A stretch of DNA of 64,000 nt from Nocardioides alkalitolerans DSM 16699 (GTDB lineage Bacteria > Actinomycetota > Actinomycetes > Propionibacteriales > Nocardioidaceae), in assembly GCF_000426525.1 (NCBI RefSeq), contig NZ_KE384533.1:186001-250000 (forward strand), read 5' to 3'. Positions 25,565 to 34,031 of the stretch are shown one piece after another. Numbering within the stretch: position 1 is the stretch's first letter; the number at the start of each line of letters is the position of its first letter. The notes beneath the pieces were generated by a model. The model was not told the origin of the DNA, did no database searches, and saw only the letters and a list, made by a program, of their open reading frames with translations. Both the position numbers and the translations under genes were made by a program.

Positions 25565-26566
25565 GTGCCGCCCATCGCTTTGTCCGCCGCCTCCCGTCGC
25601 CCCACCTCCTCGAGGCGGACGATCGCCGGGGTCGTCGGCGGCGGGCTGCTGGGCAGCGTCGCGGCCGGGGCGGCGGCCACGGCGTACGCCGCCTGGGAGG
25701 CCCGGCAGTACACGCTGCGCGAGGTCAGCGTGCCGCTGCTGCCGCCCGGCGCCCGCCCGCTCCGGGTGCTGCACCTCTCCGACATCCACCTGCTGCCGAC
25801 GCAGGAGCGCAAGCTCGCGTGGCTGCGCGACCTGGCGACCACGGCGCCGGACCTCGTCGTCGACACCGGCGACAACCTCTCCCACCCGGACGCCGTGCCG
25901 GCCCTGCTCGACGCCCTGGGCGACCTGCTCGCCGTCCCGGGGGTGCACGTGCTGGGGTCGAACGACTACTTCGCGCCGTCGCCGCGCAACCCGCTGCGCT
26001 ACCTCCTGCCGGACGACGGGCGCCGTGCCGTCGCCACGCCCCACCTGCCGTGGCGCCGGCTGCGCGACGCGTTCGCCGAGGCCGGCTGGGTCGACCTCAC
26101 CAACCGCCGGGACACGCTGCTCGTGCGCGACCTGCGGCTCACCTTCGCCGGGGTCGACGACCCGCACCTGGGGTACGACGACCTGGACGCCGTCGCCGGG
26201 CCGGCCCGGGTCGGCATGGGCGCCGACGCCGACGTGCTGCTCGGGGTGACCCACGCGCCGTACCTGCGGGTGCTCGACCAGTTCGCGTACGACGGCTACG
26301 ACGCCGTCATCGCCGGCCACACCCACGGCGGCCAGGTGTGCCTGCCGTTCAAGGGCGCCCTCACCACGAACTGCGACCTCGACACCGCCCGCGCCAAGGG
26401 CCTGCACCGGCACCCGGCGGACTCGTCCCCCGACGACCCGGGGTCGTCGTGGCTGCACGTCTCGGCGGGCCTCGGGACCAGCCCGTACGTGCGGCTGCGG
26501 ACCTTCTGCCGGCCCGAGGCGACCCTCCTGACGCTCACGCCGAAGCCCCTCCCCGACCCCTCCTGA
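25565..26566 (+). CDS. Metallophosphoesterase, membrane-anchored
   Basis: About 333 residues. One N-terminal TM anchor (IAGVVGGGLLGSVAAGAAATAYAA) is followed by the calcineurin-like metal motifs: LHLSDIHLLP, VDTGDN, GSNDYF in place of the usual GNHD, and GHTHGG. It fits YkuE-like enzymes that act on lipid or nucleotide phosphates outside or at the membrane. In GSNDYF the Asn is kept but His is lost, so the active site differs. TTG 25547 and GTG 25559 are also possible starts. It precedes tRNA-Pro. Confidence 0.85.
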   Translation: MPPIALSAASRRPTSSRRTIAGVVGGGLLGSVAAGAAATAYAAWEARQYTLREVSVPLLPPGARPLRVLHLSDIHLLPTQERKLAWLRDLATTAPDLVVDTGDNLSHPDAVPALLDALGDLLAVPGVHVLGSNDYFAPSPRNPLRYLLPDDGRRAVATPHLPWRRLRDAFAEAGWVDLTNRRDTLLVRDLRLTFAGVDDPHLGYDDLDAVAGPARVGMGADADVLLGVTHAPYLRVLDQFAYDGYDAVIAGHTHGGQVCLPFKGALTTNCDLDTARAKGLHRHPADSSPDDPGSSWLHVSAGLGTSPYVRLRTFCRPEATLLTLTPKPLPDPS

Positions 26567-26582
26567 CCGGGGGCGGGGCCGA

Positions 26583-26613
26583 TTGCAGAGGTCGCCGCCG
26601 GCTCGGGTATGCT
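26583..26613 (+). promoter_or_regulatory. Promoter of tRNA-Pro
   Basis: TTGCAG (26583-26588), 19-bp spacer, TATGCT (26608-26613), leaving a leader of about 25 bases. Inferred from position. Confidence 0.5.
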
Positions 26614-26645
26614 CGCGGACGCTCGTGGGCCGGAAGGCACACGAT

Positions 26646-26719
26646 CGGGCTGTGGCGCAGCTTGGTAGCGCGCCTCGTTCGGGACGAGGAGGCCGCAGGT
26701 TCAAATCCTGTCAGCCCGA
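26646..26719 (+). tRNA. tRNA-Pro(CGG)
   Basis: A 74-nt cloverleaf. The acceptor CGGGCTG pairs with CAGCCCG, and the anticodon loop TTCGGGA (CGG) is closed by CCTCG/CGAGG. The D-arm is GCGCAGCTTGGTAGCGC. Discriminator A. CCA is not encoded. Confidence 0.96.
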
Positions 26720-26724
26720 CAGCT

Positions 26725-26754
26725 GGGCCCGGGATCCGCGAGGATCCCGGGCCC
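26725..26754 (+). terminator. Terminator of tRNA-Pro
   Basis: A perfect 13-bp stem (26725-26737 with 26742-26754), GCGA loop. Confidence 0.85.
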
Positions 26755-26804
26755 GCTTGCATTTCACCGGCCGCCGTCCGGGGCCGCGTGGCACACTCAG
26801 CCGC

Positions 26805-28112
26805 ATGGTGGAGAAGGACCAGGGGTCCCGCTCGGACAAGGAGCTCGAGCTGTCCCTCGAGCTGCCCTCGTTCGGGCGACGCCGGAAGAAGAAGGACAAG
26901 GCGAAGGACGTCGAGGCGCCCGCCGCCGTCGCTGTCGCGCCGACCGTCGAGGGGCCGGTCGCCGTCGAGCCGGAGCCGGTCGTGGAGCCGGAGCCGCTGC
27001 CCGAGCCGGCACCCGTCGCGCCGCCCGAGCCTGTCGCGCCGCCCGAGCCCGTCGCGCCTCCCGAGCCGCTGCCCGAGCCGGAACCCGTCGCTCCGCCGGA
27101 GCCGCTGCCGGAGCCCGAGCCCGTCGGCGAGGCCCCCACCGCTCCCCTGCTGGCCGCGTTCGCAGCGGTGGAGCGCGCCGCCCCGGTCGACGAGCAGCCG
27201 GAGCCCCCGCCGGACACCCAGCCCGAGCCCGACACCGAGCCCGACACCGAGCCCGACACCGAGCCCGACACCGAGCCCGAGCCGCGCCGTACGACGCCCG
27301 TGGCCACCGACCGCGCGAGGGCAGGGCTGTCGTCGGCCCGCGAGCGGGTCGGGGGCCGGCTGGGCGGCCTGACCGCCCGCCGTCAGCGGCGGACCACCGA
27401 GATCGCGCCCGCCGTGACCACGACGGTGTCGAAGCCGGCTCCCCCGGGCGTGACGCCGCCGAAGCCCGTCGAGGACCCCGTGCTGGTCGAGGCCGCCGCG
27501 CGGGCGGCGGAGGTCGACCCCGCGCCGGCCCCCGCCCCGGCCGTCGCACGGGCCGTCGCGCCCGCCGCCGTGGAGGCCGAGCGCGCGCCGCAGGCCGAGC
27601 AGACCGACGTGCTGGTCGAGACGGCCCCGCCGGTCGCCGCGACCGAGGCGGGGGAAGAGGTCGCGCCCGAGCCCGGCCCGTCGCGGGCCGAGCGCCTGCG
27701 CGGACGGCTCGCGGAGGTCTCGCTCCCGGCCCTCGGCGTCACGGCGGCGCTCGTCGTCACCGGGGTGCTCTGCGGGCTCTTCATCGCGGCCTCGAGCGCG
27801 GTCTCCCTGCAGGCGTGCACCGTCATCCAGGGCACCGGGTCGTGCGGACGCCCCGTGCTGCTGGTGCTCATCGTGATCATGGTGGCGAGCGTCGTGCTCG
27901 GCACGCGGCTGCTGCGGGCGTGGGACGTGCCCGACCCCGGCAGCACCACCTTCCTCGCCATCGGGCTCGTGGCCGTCGTCTCGCTCGTGTTCCTGATCGA
28001 CGTCATCTTCTCCTGGGCGATGCTCGTGATCGTGCCCGTGACGTCCGTCGTCACCTTCCAGCTGTCGCACTTCATGACCACGAAGCTGGCGGAGAACATC
28101 GACACCGACTAG
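26805..28112 (+). CDS. Membrane protein with long Pro/Glu-rich cytoplasmic arm
   Basis: A 435-residue protein. Residues 1-~300 are low complexity: a basic patch (FGRRRKKKDKAK) near residue 25, then Pro-Glu-Pro runs and four exact DTEP repeats (27231-27278). The C-terminal third has four TM helices (from LPALGVTAALVVTGVLCG to FLIDVIFSWAMLVIVPV) ending in a short tail. Two cysteines in LQACTVIQGTGSCGRP lie in an external loop and could form a disulfide. It is the first gene after tRNA-Pro and ends at a strong terminator. The shape recalls the protein at 6360-7397, but the membrane parts differ. Function unknown. Confidence 0.72.
   Translation: MVEKDQGSRSDKELELSLELPSFGRRRKKKDKAKDVEAPAAVAVAPTVEGPVAVEPEPVVEPEPLPEPAPVAPPEPVAPPEPVAPPEPLPEPEPVAPPEPLPEPEPVGEAPTAPLLAAFAAVERAAPVDEQPEPPPDTQPEPDTEPDTEPDTEPDTEPEPRRTTPVATDRARAGLSSARERVGGRLGGLTARRQRRTTEIAPAVTTTVSKPAPPGVTPPKPVEDPVLVEAAARAAEVDPAPAPAPAVARAVAPAAVEAERAPQAEQTDVLVETAPPVAATEAGEEVAPEPGPSRAERLRGRLAEVSLPALGVTAALVVTGVLCGLFIAASSAVSLQACTVIQGTGSCGRPVLLVLIVIMVASVVLGTRLLRAWDVPDPGSTTFLAIGLVAVVSLVFLIDVIFSWAMLVIVPVTSVVTFQLSHFMTTKLAENIDTD
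27231..27278 (+). repeat. Four identical 12-bp tandem repeats in coding sequence
   Basis: Unit GACACCGAGCCC repeated four times, encoding DTEP. Exact identity implies recent expansion. Confidence 0.9.
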
Positions 28113-28152
28113 GCGTCACGGGGTCGGCGGTGCCGACCCGCCCCGGACGCGA

Positions 28153-28185
28153 CGAGGCCCGGACCCCGAGGGGGTCCGGGCCTCG
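28153..28185. terminator. Bidirectional terminator before fbaA
   Basis: A perfect 15-bp stem (28153-28167 with 28171-28185) with a GAG loop, between the convergent membrane protein and aldolase genes. Confidence 0.9.
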
Positions 28186-28204
28186 CGTCGTACGGAGGAC
28201 GGGG

Positions 28205-29239
28205 TCAGGCGCCCAGCGTGGTGCCGGCCGAGCGGAGGTCCTGGCAGGCCACGACGACGCGCTCCGACATGCCGGCCTCGGCGGCCTTGCCCCAGGCGCG
28301 CGGGTCGTACTGCTTCTTGTTGCCGACCTCGCCGTCGACCTTCAGGACACCCTCGTAGTTGGCGAGCATCCAGCCGGCGATCGGGCGCGTGAACGCGTAC
28401 TGCGTGTCGGTGTCGACGTTCATCTTGATGACGCCGTAGTCGACGGCCGCGCTGATCTCCTCGGCCGTGGAGCCCGAGCCGCCGTGGAAGACCAGGTCGA
28501 ACGGCTTCGAGCCGGCCGCGAGGCCGAGCTTCTCGACGACGCTCTCCTGCGCGGCCTTGAGTATCTCGGGCCGGAGCTTCACGTTGCCCGGCTTGTAGAC
28601 GCCGTGCACGTTGCCGAAGGTGAGCGCCGCGAGGTAGCGGCCCTTCTCACCGGTGCCGAGCGCGGCGACGGTGGCCAGCGCGTCCTCGGGGGTCGTGTAG
28701 AGGTGGTCGCCCATGCCGCCCTCGACGCCGTCCTCCTCGCCGCCGACGACGCCGATCTCGACCTCGAGGACGATCTTCGCGGCGGCGGAGAGCGCGAGCA
28801 GCTCCTCCGCGATCTGCAGGTTCTCCTCGAGCGGCACGGCCGAGCCGTCCCACATGTGCGACTGGAACAGCGGGTTCTCGCCGCGGTCGACCCGCTCCTT
28901 GCTCAGGGCGAGCAGGGGACGGACGAAGCCGTCGAGCTTGTCCTTCGGGCAGTGGTCGGTGTGCAGCGCGATGTTGACCGGGTAGTTCTTGGCGACCTCG
29001 GCGGCGTAGGCCGCGAACGCGACGGAGCCGGTGACCATGTTCTTCACGGCCGGACCCGAGAGGTACTCCGCGCCACCGGTCGAGACCTGGATGATGCCGT
29101 CGGAGCCCGCGTCGGCGAAGCCCTTCAGCGCGGCGTTGAGCGTCTGCGACGACGAGACGTTGATGGCGGGGTAGGCGAACGACTTCGTCTTGGCCGCGTC
29201 GAGCATCTCGGCGTAGACCTCGGGGGTGGCGATGGGCAT
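28205..29239 (-). CDS. fbaA: Class II fructose-bisphosphate aldolase
   Basis: A 344-residue zinc aldolase of glycolysis and gluconeogenesis that splits fructose 1,6-bisphosphate into glyceraldehyde 3-phosphate and dihydroxyacetone phosphate. Zinc and catalytic residues are visible in ALHTDHCPKDK, EVEIGVVGGEEDG and VFHGGSGS. ATG 29239 follows GAGGAG and gives the family start MPIATPEVYAEML. It is monocistronic between a terminator and the TrmH operon. Confidence 0.96.
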   Translation of the reverse strand: MPIATPEVYAEMLDAAKTKSFAYPAINVSSSQTLNAALKGFADAGSDGIIQVSTGGAEYLSGPAVKNMVTGSVAFAAYAAEVAKNYPVNIALHTDHCPKDKLDGFVRPLLALSKERVDRGENPLFQSHMWDGSAVPLEENLQIAEELLALSAAAKIVLEVEIGVVGGEEDGVEGGMGDHLYTTPEDALATVAALGTGEKGRYLAALTFGNVHGVYKPGNVKLRPEILKAAQESVVEKLGLAAGSKPFDLVFHGGSGSTAEEISAAVDYGVIKMNVDTDTQYAFTRPIAGWMLANYEGVLKVDGEVGNKKQYDPRAWGKAAEAGMSERVVVACQDLRSAGTTLGA

Positions 29240-29303
29240 CGGTGGATCTCCTCGGTAGCACGTGGGCGACCTCGCCACCCTAGCGGGACGCGGGACCGTC
29301 GGG

Positions 29304-30035
29304 TCAGCCGCGCCAGACCGAGCCGTCGGGGGCGCCGAGGTCGGCGTGCTGCCGGATCCAGCCGTGCATCGCGATCGCGGCGGCCGCGCTGGCGTTGATC
29401 GACCGGGTCGACCCGAACTGCGCGATCGAGAAGGTGCCGTCGCACGCCCCGCGCGCCTGCGCGGAGAGACCCGGACCCTCCTGGCCGAAGAGAAAGCACA
29501 CGTCGTGCGGCACCGCCATCGTCTCGAGCTGCGCCGAGCCCGGCAGGTTGTCGATGCCGAGCAGCGCGACGGGGGTGGTCAGGCCGTGCAGGTAGGACGC
29601 CAGCTCGGGCACCGACGCGTGGTGGCGCACGTGCTGGTAGCGGTCGGTGACCATCGCGCCGCGCCGGTTCCAGCGACGGTTGCCGACGATGTGCACCTCC
29701 GCGGCGAGGAAGGCGTTGGCCGAGCGCACGATCGTGCCGATGTTGAAGTCGTGCTGCCAGTTCTCGATGGCGACGTGGAAGCCGTGCCGGCGCGTGTCGA
29801 GGTCCGCGACGATCGCCTCCAGGCGCCAGTAGCGGTAGCGGTCGACCACGTTGCGCCGGTCGCCCCCGGCGAGCAGCTCCGCGTCGTACTGCTCGCCGCT
29901 CGGCCACGCCTCGGGGCCGCCGGGCCAGGGGCCGACGCCGACCTCCGGAGGACCGTGGGGCATCGGGTCGTACGGCGCGCGGCCCGCGTCGTACGACGGC
30001 TGCCGGGCCTCGGGACCGCTCACGGGATCGGGCAC
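29304..30035 (-). CDS. TrmH/SpoU family RNA methyltransferase
   Basis: A 243-residue SPOUT-class enzyme that 2'-O-methylates ribose in tRNA or rRNA. The three motifs are visible: motif 1 HDFNIGTIVRSANAF, motif 2 FLFGQEGPGLS, and motif 3 STRSINASAAAAIAMHGW. The N-terminal ~60 residues are Pro/Gly-rich and disordered-looking. GTG 30035 starts 13 bases after the stop of the DedA gene, so they form an operon. The exact RNA target cannot be told. Confidence 0.9.
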   Translation of the reverse strand: MPDPVSGPEARQPSYDAGRAPYDPMPHGPPEVGVGPWPGGPEAWPSGEQYDAELLAGGDRRNVVDRYRYWRLEAIVADLDTRRHGFHVAIENWQHDFNIGTIVRSANAFLAAEVHIVGNRRWNRRGAMVTDRYQHVRHHASVPELASYLHGLTTPVALLGIDNLPGSAQLETMAVPHDVCFLFGQEGPGLSAQARGACDGTFSIAQFGSTRSINASAAAAIAMHGWIRQHADLGAPDGSVWRG

Positions 30036-30048
30036 GGTGCCGACCGGC

Positions 30049-30762
30049 TCAGGCCGGGTCGCGCTCGTCGTCGAGCGGGTTGGTGTGGTGGCGTGAGCGG
30101 CGGATCGAGCGGACACGGAAGATCACGAACGCGGCGACGGCGAGGACCACGGCGACGATGACGACCTTCTGGACGATGCCCATGTAGGGCTCGACCTTGT
30201 CCCACTGCGAGCCCGCGAAGTAGCCCGCCATCACCCAGATGCTGTTCCAGATGAGGCTGCCCGCGGTGGTGAGCAGGAGGAAGAGCGGGAACGACATCCG
30301 CTCGATGCCCGCCGGGATGGAGATCAGGCTCCGGAAGATCGGGATCATCCGGCCGAAGAAGACGGCCTTCTTGCCGTGCCGGGCGAACCACGCCTCGGTG
30401 CGCTCGAGGTCCTCGGTCTTGACCAGCGGCATGCGGTCCCAGACCCAGTACATGCGCTGGCGGCCGAACGCGACACCCAGCCAGTAGAGGACCGCGGCGC
30501 CGACGACGGAGCCGACCGTCGTCCAGAAGATCGCCTCGAACAGCGTGAAGTCGCCCTGGTTGGCCGTGAATCCGGCCAGCGGCAGGATCACCTCGCTCGG
30601 CAGCGGCGGGAAGAGGTTCTCCGCCGCGATCGCGATGCCGGCGCCGATCGGGCCGATCTTCTCCATGAGGTCGACCGCCCAGCCGGCGAACCCGGTCAGC
30701 TCGTCGGGGTCCGTCGTCGCCGCGACGGTGAGGAGGGTCTGGCCGGCTGCAGTCACGGGCAC
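30049..30762 (-). CDS. DedA family membrane protein
   Basis: A 237-residue polytopic protein of the DedA superfamily (PF09335), implicated in undecaprenyl-phosphate or lipid flipping and membrane homeostasis. The signature ENLFPPLPSEVILPLAGF lies at residues ~49-66, and the re-entrant FFGRMIPIFRSLISIPAGI near 135. The C-terminus ends in a basic tail. GTG 30762 or 30756 is the start. It leads the TrmH gene. Confidence 0.92.
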   Translation of the reverse strand: MPVTAAGQTLLTVAATTDPDELTGFAGWAVDLMEKIGPIGAGIAIAAENLFPPLPSEVILPLAGFTANQGDFTLFEAIFWTTVGSVVGAAVLYWLGVAFGRQRMYWVWDRMPLVKTEDLERTEAWFARHGKKAVFFGRMIPIFRSLISIPAGIERMSFPLFLLLTTAGSLIWNSIWVMAGYFAGSQWDKVEPYMGIVQKVVIVAVVLAVAAFVIFRVRSIRRSRHHTNPLDDERDPA

Positions 30763-30884
30763 GAGGATACGGAGCCACCCTGGGTGGGGGCCGCATCGGC
30801 GAGGCGCCCTCGTACGGCGTCGGGTGCAGACCCGGGCCTGCGGAAGACGGGGGCGTCAGTCCGCATCCCGCGAAGGGCCTCCGC

Positions 30885-31439
30885 TCAGATGTCGAGCTCG
30901 TCCTTGCCGACGGCGAAGCGGTAGGGCACGCCCTGGGCCTCGACGTGCTCGGCCGCGCCGGTGTCGCGGTCGACGATGACCGCGACGCCCACGACCTCGG
31001 CCCCGGCGTCGCGGAGCGCGGCGACGGCCTCCAGCACCGACCCGCCGGTGGTGGAGGTGTCGTCGACGGCGAGCACCCGCCGGCTGGCGACGGGCGGGCC
31101 CTCGATGAGCTTCTGCAGCCCGTGCACCTTCTGGGCCTTGCGCACGACGAACGCGTCGAGGGTGCGGCCCTGGGCGGCAGCGGTGTGGAGCATCGCCGTG
31201 GCCACGGGGTCGGCACCGAGGGTGAGGCCGCCCACCGCGTCGTACTCCCAGTCGGCGGTCAGGTCGAGCATGACCTGGCCGATGGCGGGCGCGGCGGCCG
31301 CGTCGAGGGTCACGCGGCGCATGTCGACGTAGTAGTCGCCGACCTTGCCGGAGCTCAGCGTCACCTGGCCGCGCACGATCGCCTTGGTGTTGACCTGCTC
31401 GATGAGGGTGCGCCTCGCGGCGGCGTCAGGGGTGCTCAC
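30885..31439 (-). CDS. pyrE: Orotate phosphoribosyltransferase
   Basis: A 184-residue enzyme of pyrimidine synthesis that joins orotate and PRPP to give OMP. The PRPP-binding motif is RVLAVDDTSTTGGSV near residue 120. The catalytic loop region is VRKAQKVHGLQKLIEG, and TLSSGKVGDYYVDMR is the typical N-terminal segment. It lacks the decarboxylase fusion. ATG 31439. It is 11 bases from the stop of the MauE-thioredoxin gene, in the same direction, and may be transcribed with it. Confidence 0.95.
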   Translation of the reverse strand: MSTPDAAARRTLIEQVNTKAIVRGQVTLSSGKVGDYYVDMRRVTLDAAAAPAIGQVMLDLTADWEYDAVGGLTLGADPVATAMLHTAAAQGRTLDAFVVRKAQKVHGLQKLIEGPPVASRRVLAVDDTSTTGGSVLEAVAALRDAGAEVVGVAVIVDRDTGAAEHVEAQGVPYRFAVGKDELDI

Positions 31440-31450
31440 GGAGGGTCAGC

Positions 31451-32482
31451 CTAGCGCCGGGCGGCCGCCTCGACGGCGGCGAGCGTGCCGGCCATGAGAC
31501 CGCCGATCTCGTCGGCGCCGAGGGCGGTGCGGGTCGCGACGGCGCCGTCGGCGCCCAGCAGGACGGCGGCCGGCGTGCCGGGCATCCCGAAGAAGGAGCG
31601 CACGCCGTGGGAGCCGAGGTAGGTCCGGTCGCGCAGGGCGGGGTACGCCGCGGTGAAGTCGTCGCGGGCCGACGAGGTGACGACGGCGACGCCGACGCCC
31701 GGCCCGACCTCGTCGAGCCAGTGCGGCAGGTCGCGCAGTACTCCGGTGCACTGCTCGCAGCCCGTGGAGGCCACGACGACGAGCAGGGCGCGTCCCCGGG
31801 CCAGGTCGGCGAGGTCGCGCGAGACACCGTCGACGTCCACCAGCTCGAGGGCCGGCACGGGCGCGCCGGTGAGGTCGACGGGTAGGTCGGTGAGCGCCGG
31901 GAGGGCGGGGAGGACGCCGGGGCCGCTGGTGGCGGGCGCCGTCGTGCCGGGGGTACGGCGGAGCGCGGCCACCGCGAACGAGACGGCCAGCAGGGCGGCG
32001 AGGAGCGCCGTACCGAGGACGGCGGCCGGCAGGTCGCCGCGGTCGGTGGCGTCGGCGAGCGCCCGGACGAGGCCCGGGTCGGACCACCCGGCGACGAGGG
32101 CGACGGCCGCGACGACGGTGAGGCCCGCGGTGCGGAGGACGCTGACGGCGTCGACCGGCTCCCGCGACCAGGAGCCGAAGCAGCCGCACGCGACCGGGAC
32201 GTCGCGGCGGGCGGCCGCGGCGAGGGCGGCGGTGAAGGCGACGAAGAGGCACACGGTGAGCACGAGGGCCGCGCGGCCGGCAGCGCCGGGCAGCAGGAGC
32301 CCGACGGCGCAGGCGAGCTCGGCGGCGACGAGCAGCGGCGCGCCGGGGACGGGTCGCAGCACCGGCGGGGCGAGGTCGCGCCAGGCGGCCCGGGTGCCGT
32401 CGAGGTCGCGGAGCTTGGCGCACGCCGCGACCGCCAGCACCCCGAGGAGGGTGCCGGCGGTCGCGACGAGGAGGGCGCTCAT
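31451..32482 (-). CDS. MauE-type membrane protein fused to a thioredoxin-fold domain
   Basis: A 343-residue fusion. The N-terminal half is a MauE/DoxX-like four-to-five-TM module with the hallmark CGCFGSW at residues ~98-104. The C-terminal half, after a Pro-rich linker, is a thioredoxin-like domain with the redox pair STGCEQCTG (CxxC) near residue 245 and the cis-Pro segment GMPGTPAAVLL. Such arrangements handle dithiol-disulfide exchange at the membrane, VKOR-like or DsbD-like. The Trx domain should face outside. It lies directly beside two exported proteins with two cysteines each, which suggests a disulfide-formation partner (inference). Confidence 0.85.
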   Translation of the reverse strand: MSALLVATAGTLLGVLAVAACAKLRDLDGTRAAWRDLAPPVLRPVPGAPLLVAAELACAVGLLLPGAAGRAALVLTVCLFVAFTAALAAAARRDVPVACGCFGSWSREPVDAVSVLRTAGLTVVAAVALVAGWSDPGLVRALADATDRGDLPAAVLGTALLAALLAVSFAVAALRRTPGTTAPATSGPGVLPALPALTDLPVDLTGAPVPALELVDVDGVSRDLADLARGRALLVVVASTGCEQCTGVLRDLPHWLDEVGPGVGVAVVTSSARDDFTAAYPALRDRTYLGSHGVRSFFGMPGTPAAVLLGADGAVATRTALGADEIGGLMAGTLAAVEAAARR

Positions 32483-32522
32483 GGGTCCTTCGGTCAGGGT
32501 CGGCTGCGCCGCGGGCGTTGGC

Positions 32523-33044
32523 TCAGGTGGCGTTGCAGAGGGTCGTCGTCGACGACACGATGGCCGCCGTCTTCGCGCCCGTGCCGGTGTAGCCCTCCGG
32601 GAGGGACGCGGCGGCGTTGAGCTGGAACGTCTGCGTCGCGGTCGACAGCGAGGTGCGGAGGGCCATGGTCTCGCCCGCGGGTATCTCGGTCGTCACGGTG
32701 ACGAAGCGAGAGGAGCCGGACAGGTACGTCACGGTGGCCGTACCCGCGCCCGTCGCCCGGAAGGTGCCGATGTCGGCGACGCCCGACCCCGTGATGATGA
32801 CGGTGTTACCGACCGGGAGGGCGGTGGGGCCGGCGGTGAGGAGGAAGCCCGGGCCGACGATGCCGCTGGCGCCGCAGCTGCCGCGTAGCGCGAACGCCCC
32901 CACGTCCACGGCGCTCGCGGCGAAGGCCGGTGCGGCCGACACGACGGCGACCGCCGGGACGGACCAGGCAGCGGCACGGGTCACCGACCGACGGCTGTAG
33001 CTGCGACGACCCGCGGGCCGCGACCCCTCGATCAGGTCTGGCAT
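32523..33044 (-). CDS. Tat-exported protein A of a tandem pair
   Basis: A 173-residue secreted protein. A twin-arginine signal (SYSRRSVTRAAAWSVPAVAV) ends at AFAAS near residue 44. The mature part, about 130 residues, is rich in Thr, Ser, Gly and Ala and looks like an Ig or beta-sandwich fold. It has exactly two Cys: ALRGSCG near the N-terminus and LCNAT near the C-terminus, able to join both ends. ATG 33044 has GGGGAG eight bases upstream. It shares its signal and most of its mature motifs with protein B, so they arose by duplication. Function unknown. Confidence 0.8.
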   Translation of the reverse strand: MPDLIEGSRPAGRRSYSRRSVTRAAAWSVPAVAVVSAAPAFAASAVDVGAFALRGSCGASGIVGPGFLLTAGPTALPVGNTVIITGSGVADIGTFRATGAGTATVTYLSGSSRFVTVTTEIPAGETMALRTSLSTATQTFQLNAAASLPEGYTGTGAKTAAIVSSTTTLCNAT

Positions 33045-33243
33045 GGCTGACGCTCCCCCGCTCGGACTTCCGACCCCCGTCCTGCGAAGGATAGGGACTC
33101 GGAAGGTGCCGTGTGGCCCGAACGGATCGTTCGACACCAGCAGCAGGGGCTGGACCGGGAAGGTCGCCGCGAACGTCAGCCCGGACCGCCCGCGAGCGTC
33201 GCCCCGAACCCCTGACGGATCGCGACGACGCCTCGCGGGTGGA

Positions 33244-33759
33244 TCAGTTGGCCGAGCAGAGGATCAGCGTCGACGACACGTTGCCCGCGGTCTTCGCGCC
33301 CGTGCCGCTGTAGCCGGACGGGAGGGTCGCCACGGCGTTGAGCTGGAAGGCCACCGAGATCGACAGCGTGGTGCGGAAGGCGATGGTCGCACCCGCCGGG
33401 ACGGCCGACGTCACCGTGATCTGGCGCGAGGTGGGCGACAGCACCTGCACGTCAGCCGTGCCGCCCGACACGGAGAACACGCCGATGTTGGCGACGCCCG
33501 AGCCCGTGATGATGACGCTCGTGCCCACCGGCAGCGGCGTCGTGGGGCCGGCCTGCAGCGTGAAGCCCGGGCCGAGGAGGCCGAGCGTGCCGCAGGAGCC
33601 GCGCAGGGCGAACGCACCCACGTCGACGGCGCTCGCGGCGAACGCCGGCGCGGCCGAGACGACGGCGACGGCCGGGACGGACCACGCGGCGGCGCGGGTC
33701 ACGGAACGGCGGCTGTAGGTGCGACGGCCCTCGGACCGCGACTCGGTGAGATCAGACAT
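33244..33759 (-). CDS. Tat-exported protein B of a tandem pair
   Basis: A 171-residue paralogue of the protein at 32523-33044. The Tat signal and the first mature segment (AVDVGAFALRGSCG) are identical. Shared later motifs are VIITGSGVA, IPAG/VPAG and GYxGTGAKTA, and the C-terminal LC pair is kept. The loops differ (TSRQITVTSAVPAGATIAF versus SSRFVTVTTEIPAGETMAL). ATG 33759 has GGGGAG six bases upstream. The 270 bases upstream carry two GGTCTAGACC operators. A conserved TACTGT/TATCCT hexamer about 50 bases before each start may be the shared -10 box. Confidence 0.8.
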   Translation of the reverse strand: MSDLTESRSEGRRTYSRRSVTRAAAWSVPAVAVVSAAPAFAASAVDVGAFALRGSCGTLGLLGPGFTLQAGPTTPLPVGTSVIITGSGVANIGVFSVSGGTADVQVLSPTSRQITVTSAVPAGATIAFRTTLSISVAFQLNAVATLPSGYSGTGAKTAGNVSSTLILCSAN

Positions 33760-33852
33760 GTGGCGCTCCCCAGATGGAACTTCGAAACCCTGACCTGAGG
33801 ACAGTAAGCACGAATCAGGTGGCGCATCCTGCGTGAAGGGATTTGACCTCAA

Positions 33853-33877
33853 GATCGGGCTTGAATTTGTCCCGATC
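33853..33877. promoter_or_regulatory. Inverted repeat GATCGGG-N11-CCCGATC
   Basis: Seven-base perfect arms with an 11-base AT-richer spacer (CTTGAATTTGT), just downstream of dre site 1 on the minus strand and inside the promoter region of protein B. It may be a second operator. Confidence 0.4.
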
Positions 33878-33885
33878 AGGGGGTG

Positions 33886-33897
33886 CGGTCTAGACCG
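33886..33897. promoter_or_regulatory. dre-like operator 1 (CGGTCTAGACCG)
   Basis: A perfect 12-bp palindrome containing GGTCTAGACC, the core of the DasR/NagR-type GntR operator (consensus ACTGGTCTAGACCACT in Streptomyces). It lies 127 bases upstream of the protein B start. Binding is inferred. Confidence 0.65.
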
Positions 33898-33986
33898 GGC
33901 GACGACTTGCGGCGAGCCTCTGGACAAGGCGGCGAGGGAAATGCTGGACAGTCGTCATGCGATCTGGCGATCCCGCTCAAGATCAA

Positions 33987-33998
33987 TGGTCTAGACCA
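33987..33998. promoter_or_regulatory. dre-like operator 2 (TGGTCTAGACCA)
   Basis: A perfect 12-bp palindrome identical to the core of the DasR consensus. Its centre is 101 bases from that of site 1. It lies 34 bases beyond the stop of thpR. Confidence 0.7.
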
Positions 33999-34031
33999 GC
34001 CCGCCGCGGGCGGCCGGACGAGGAGGATGGA

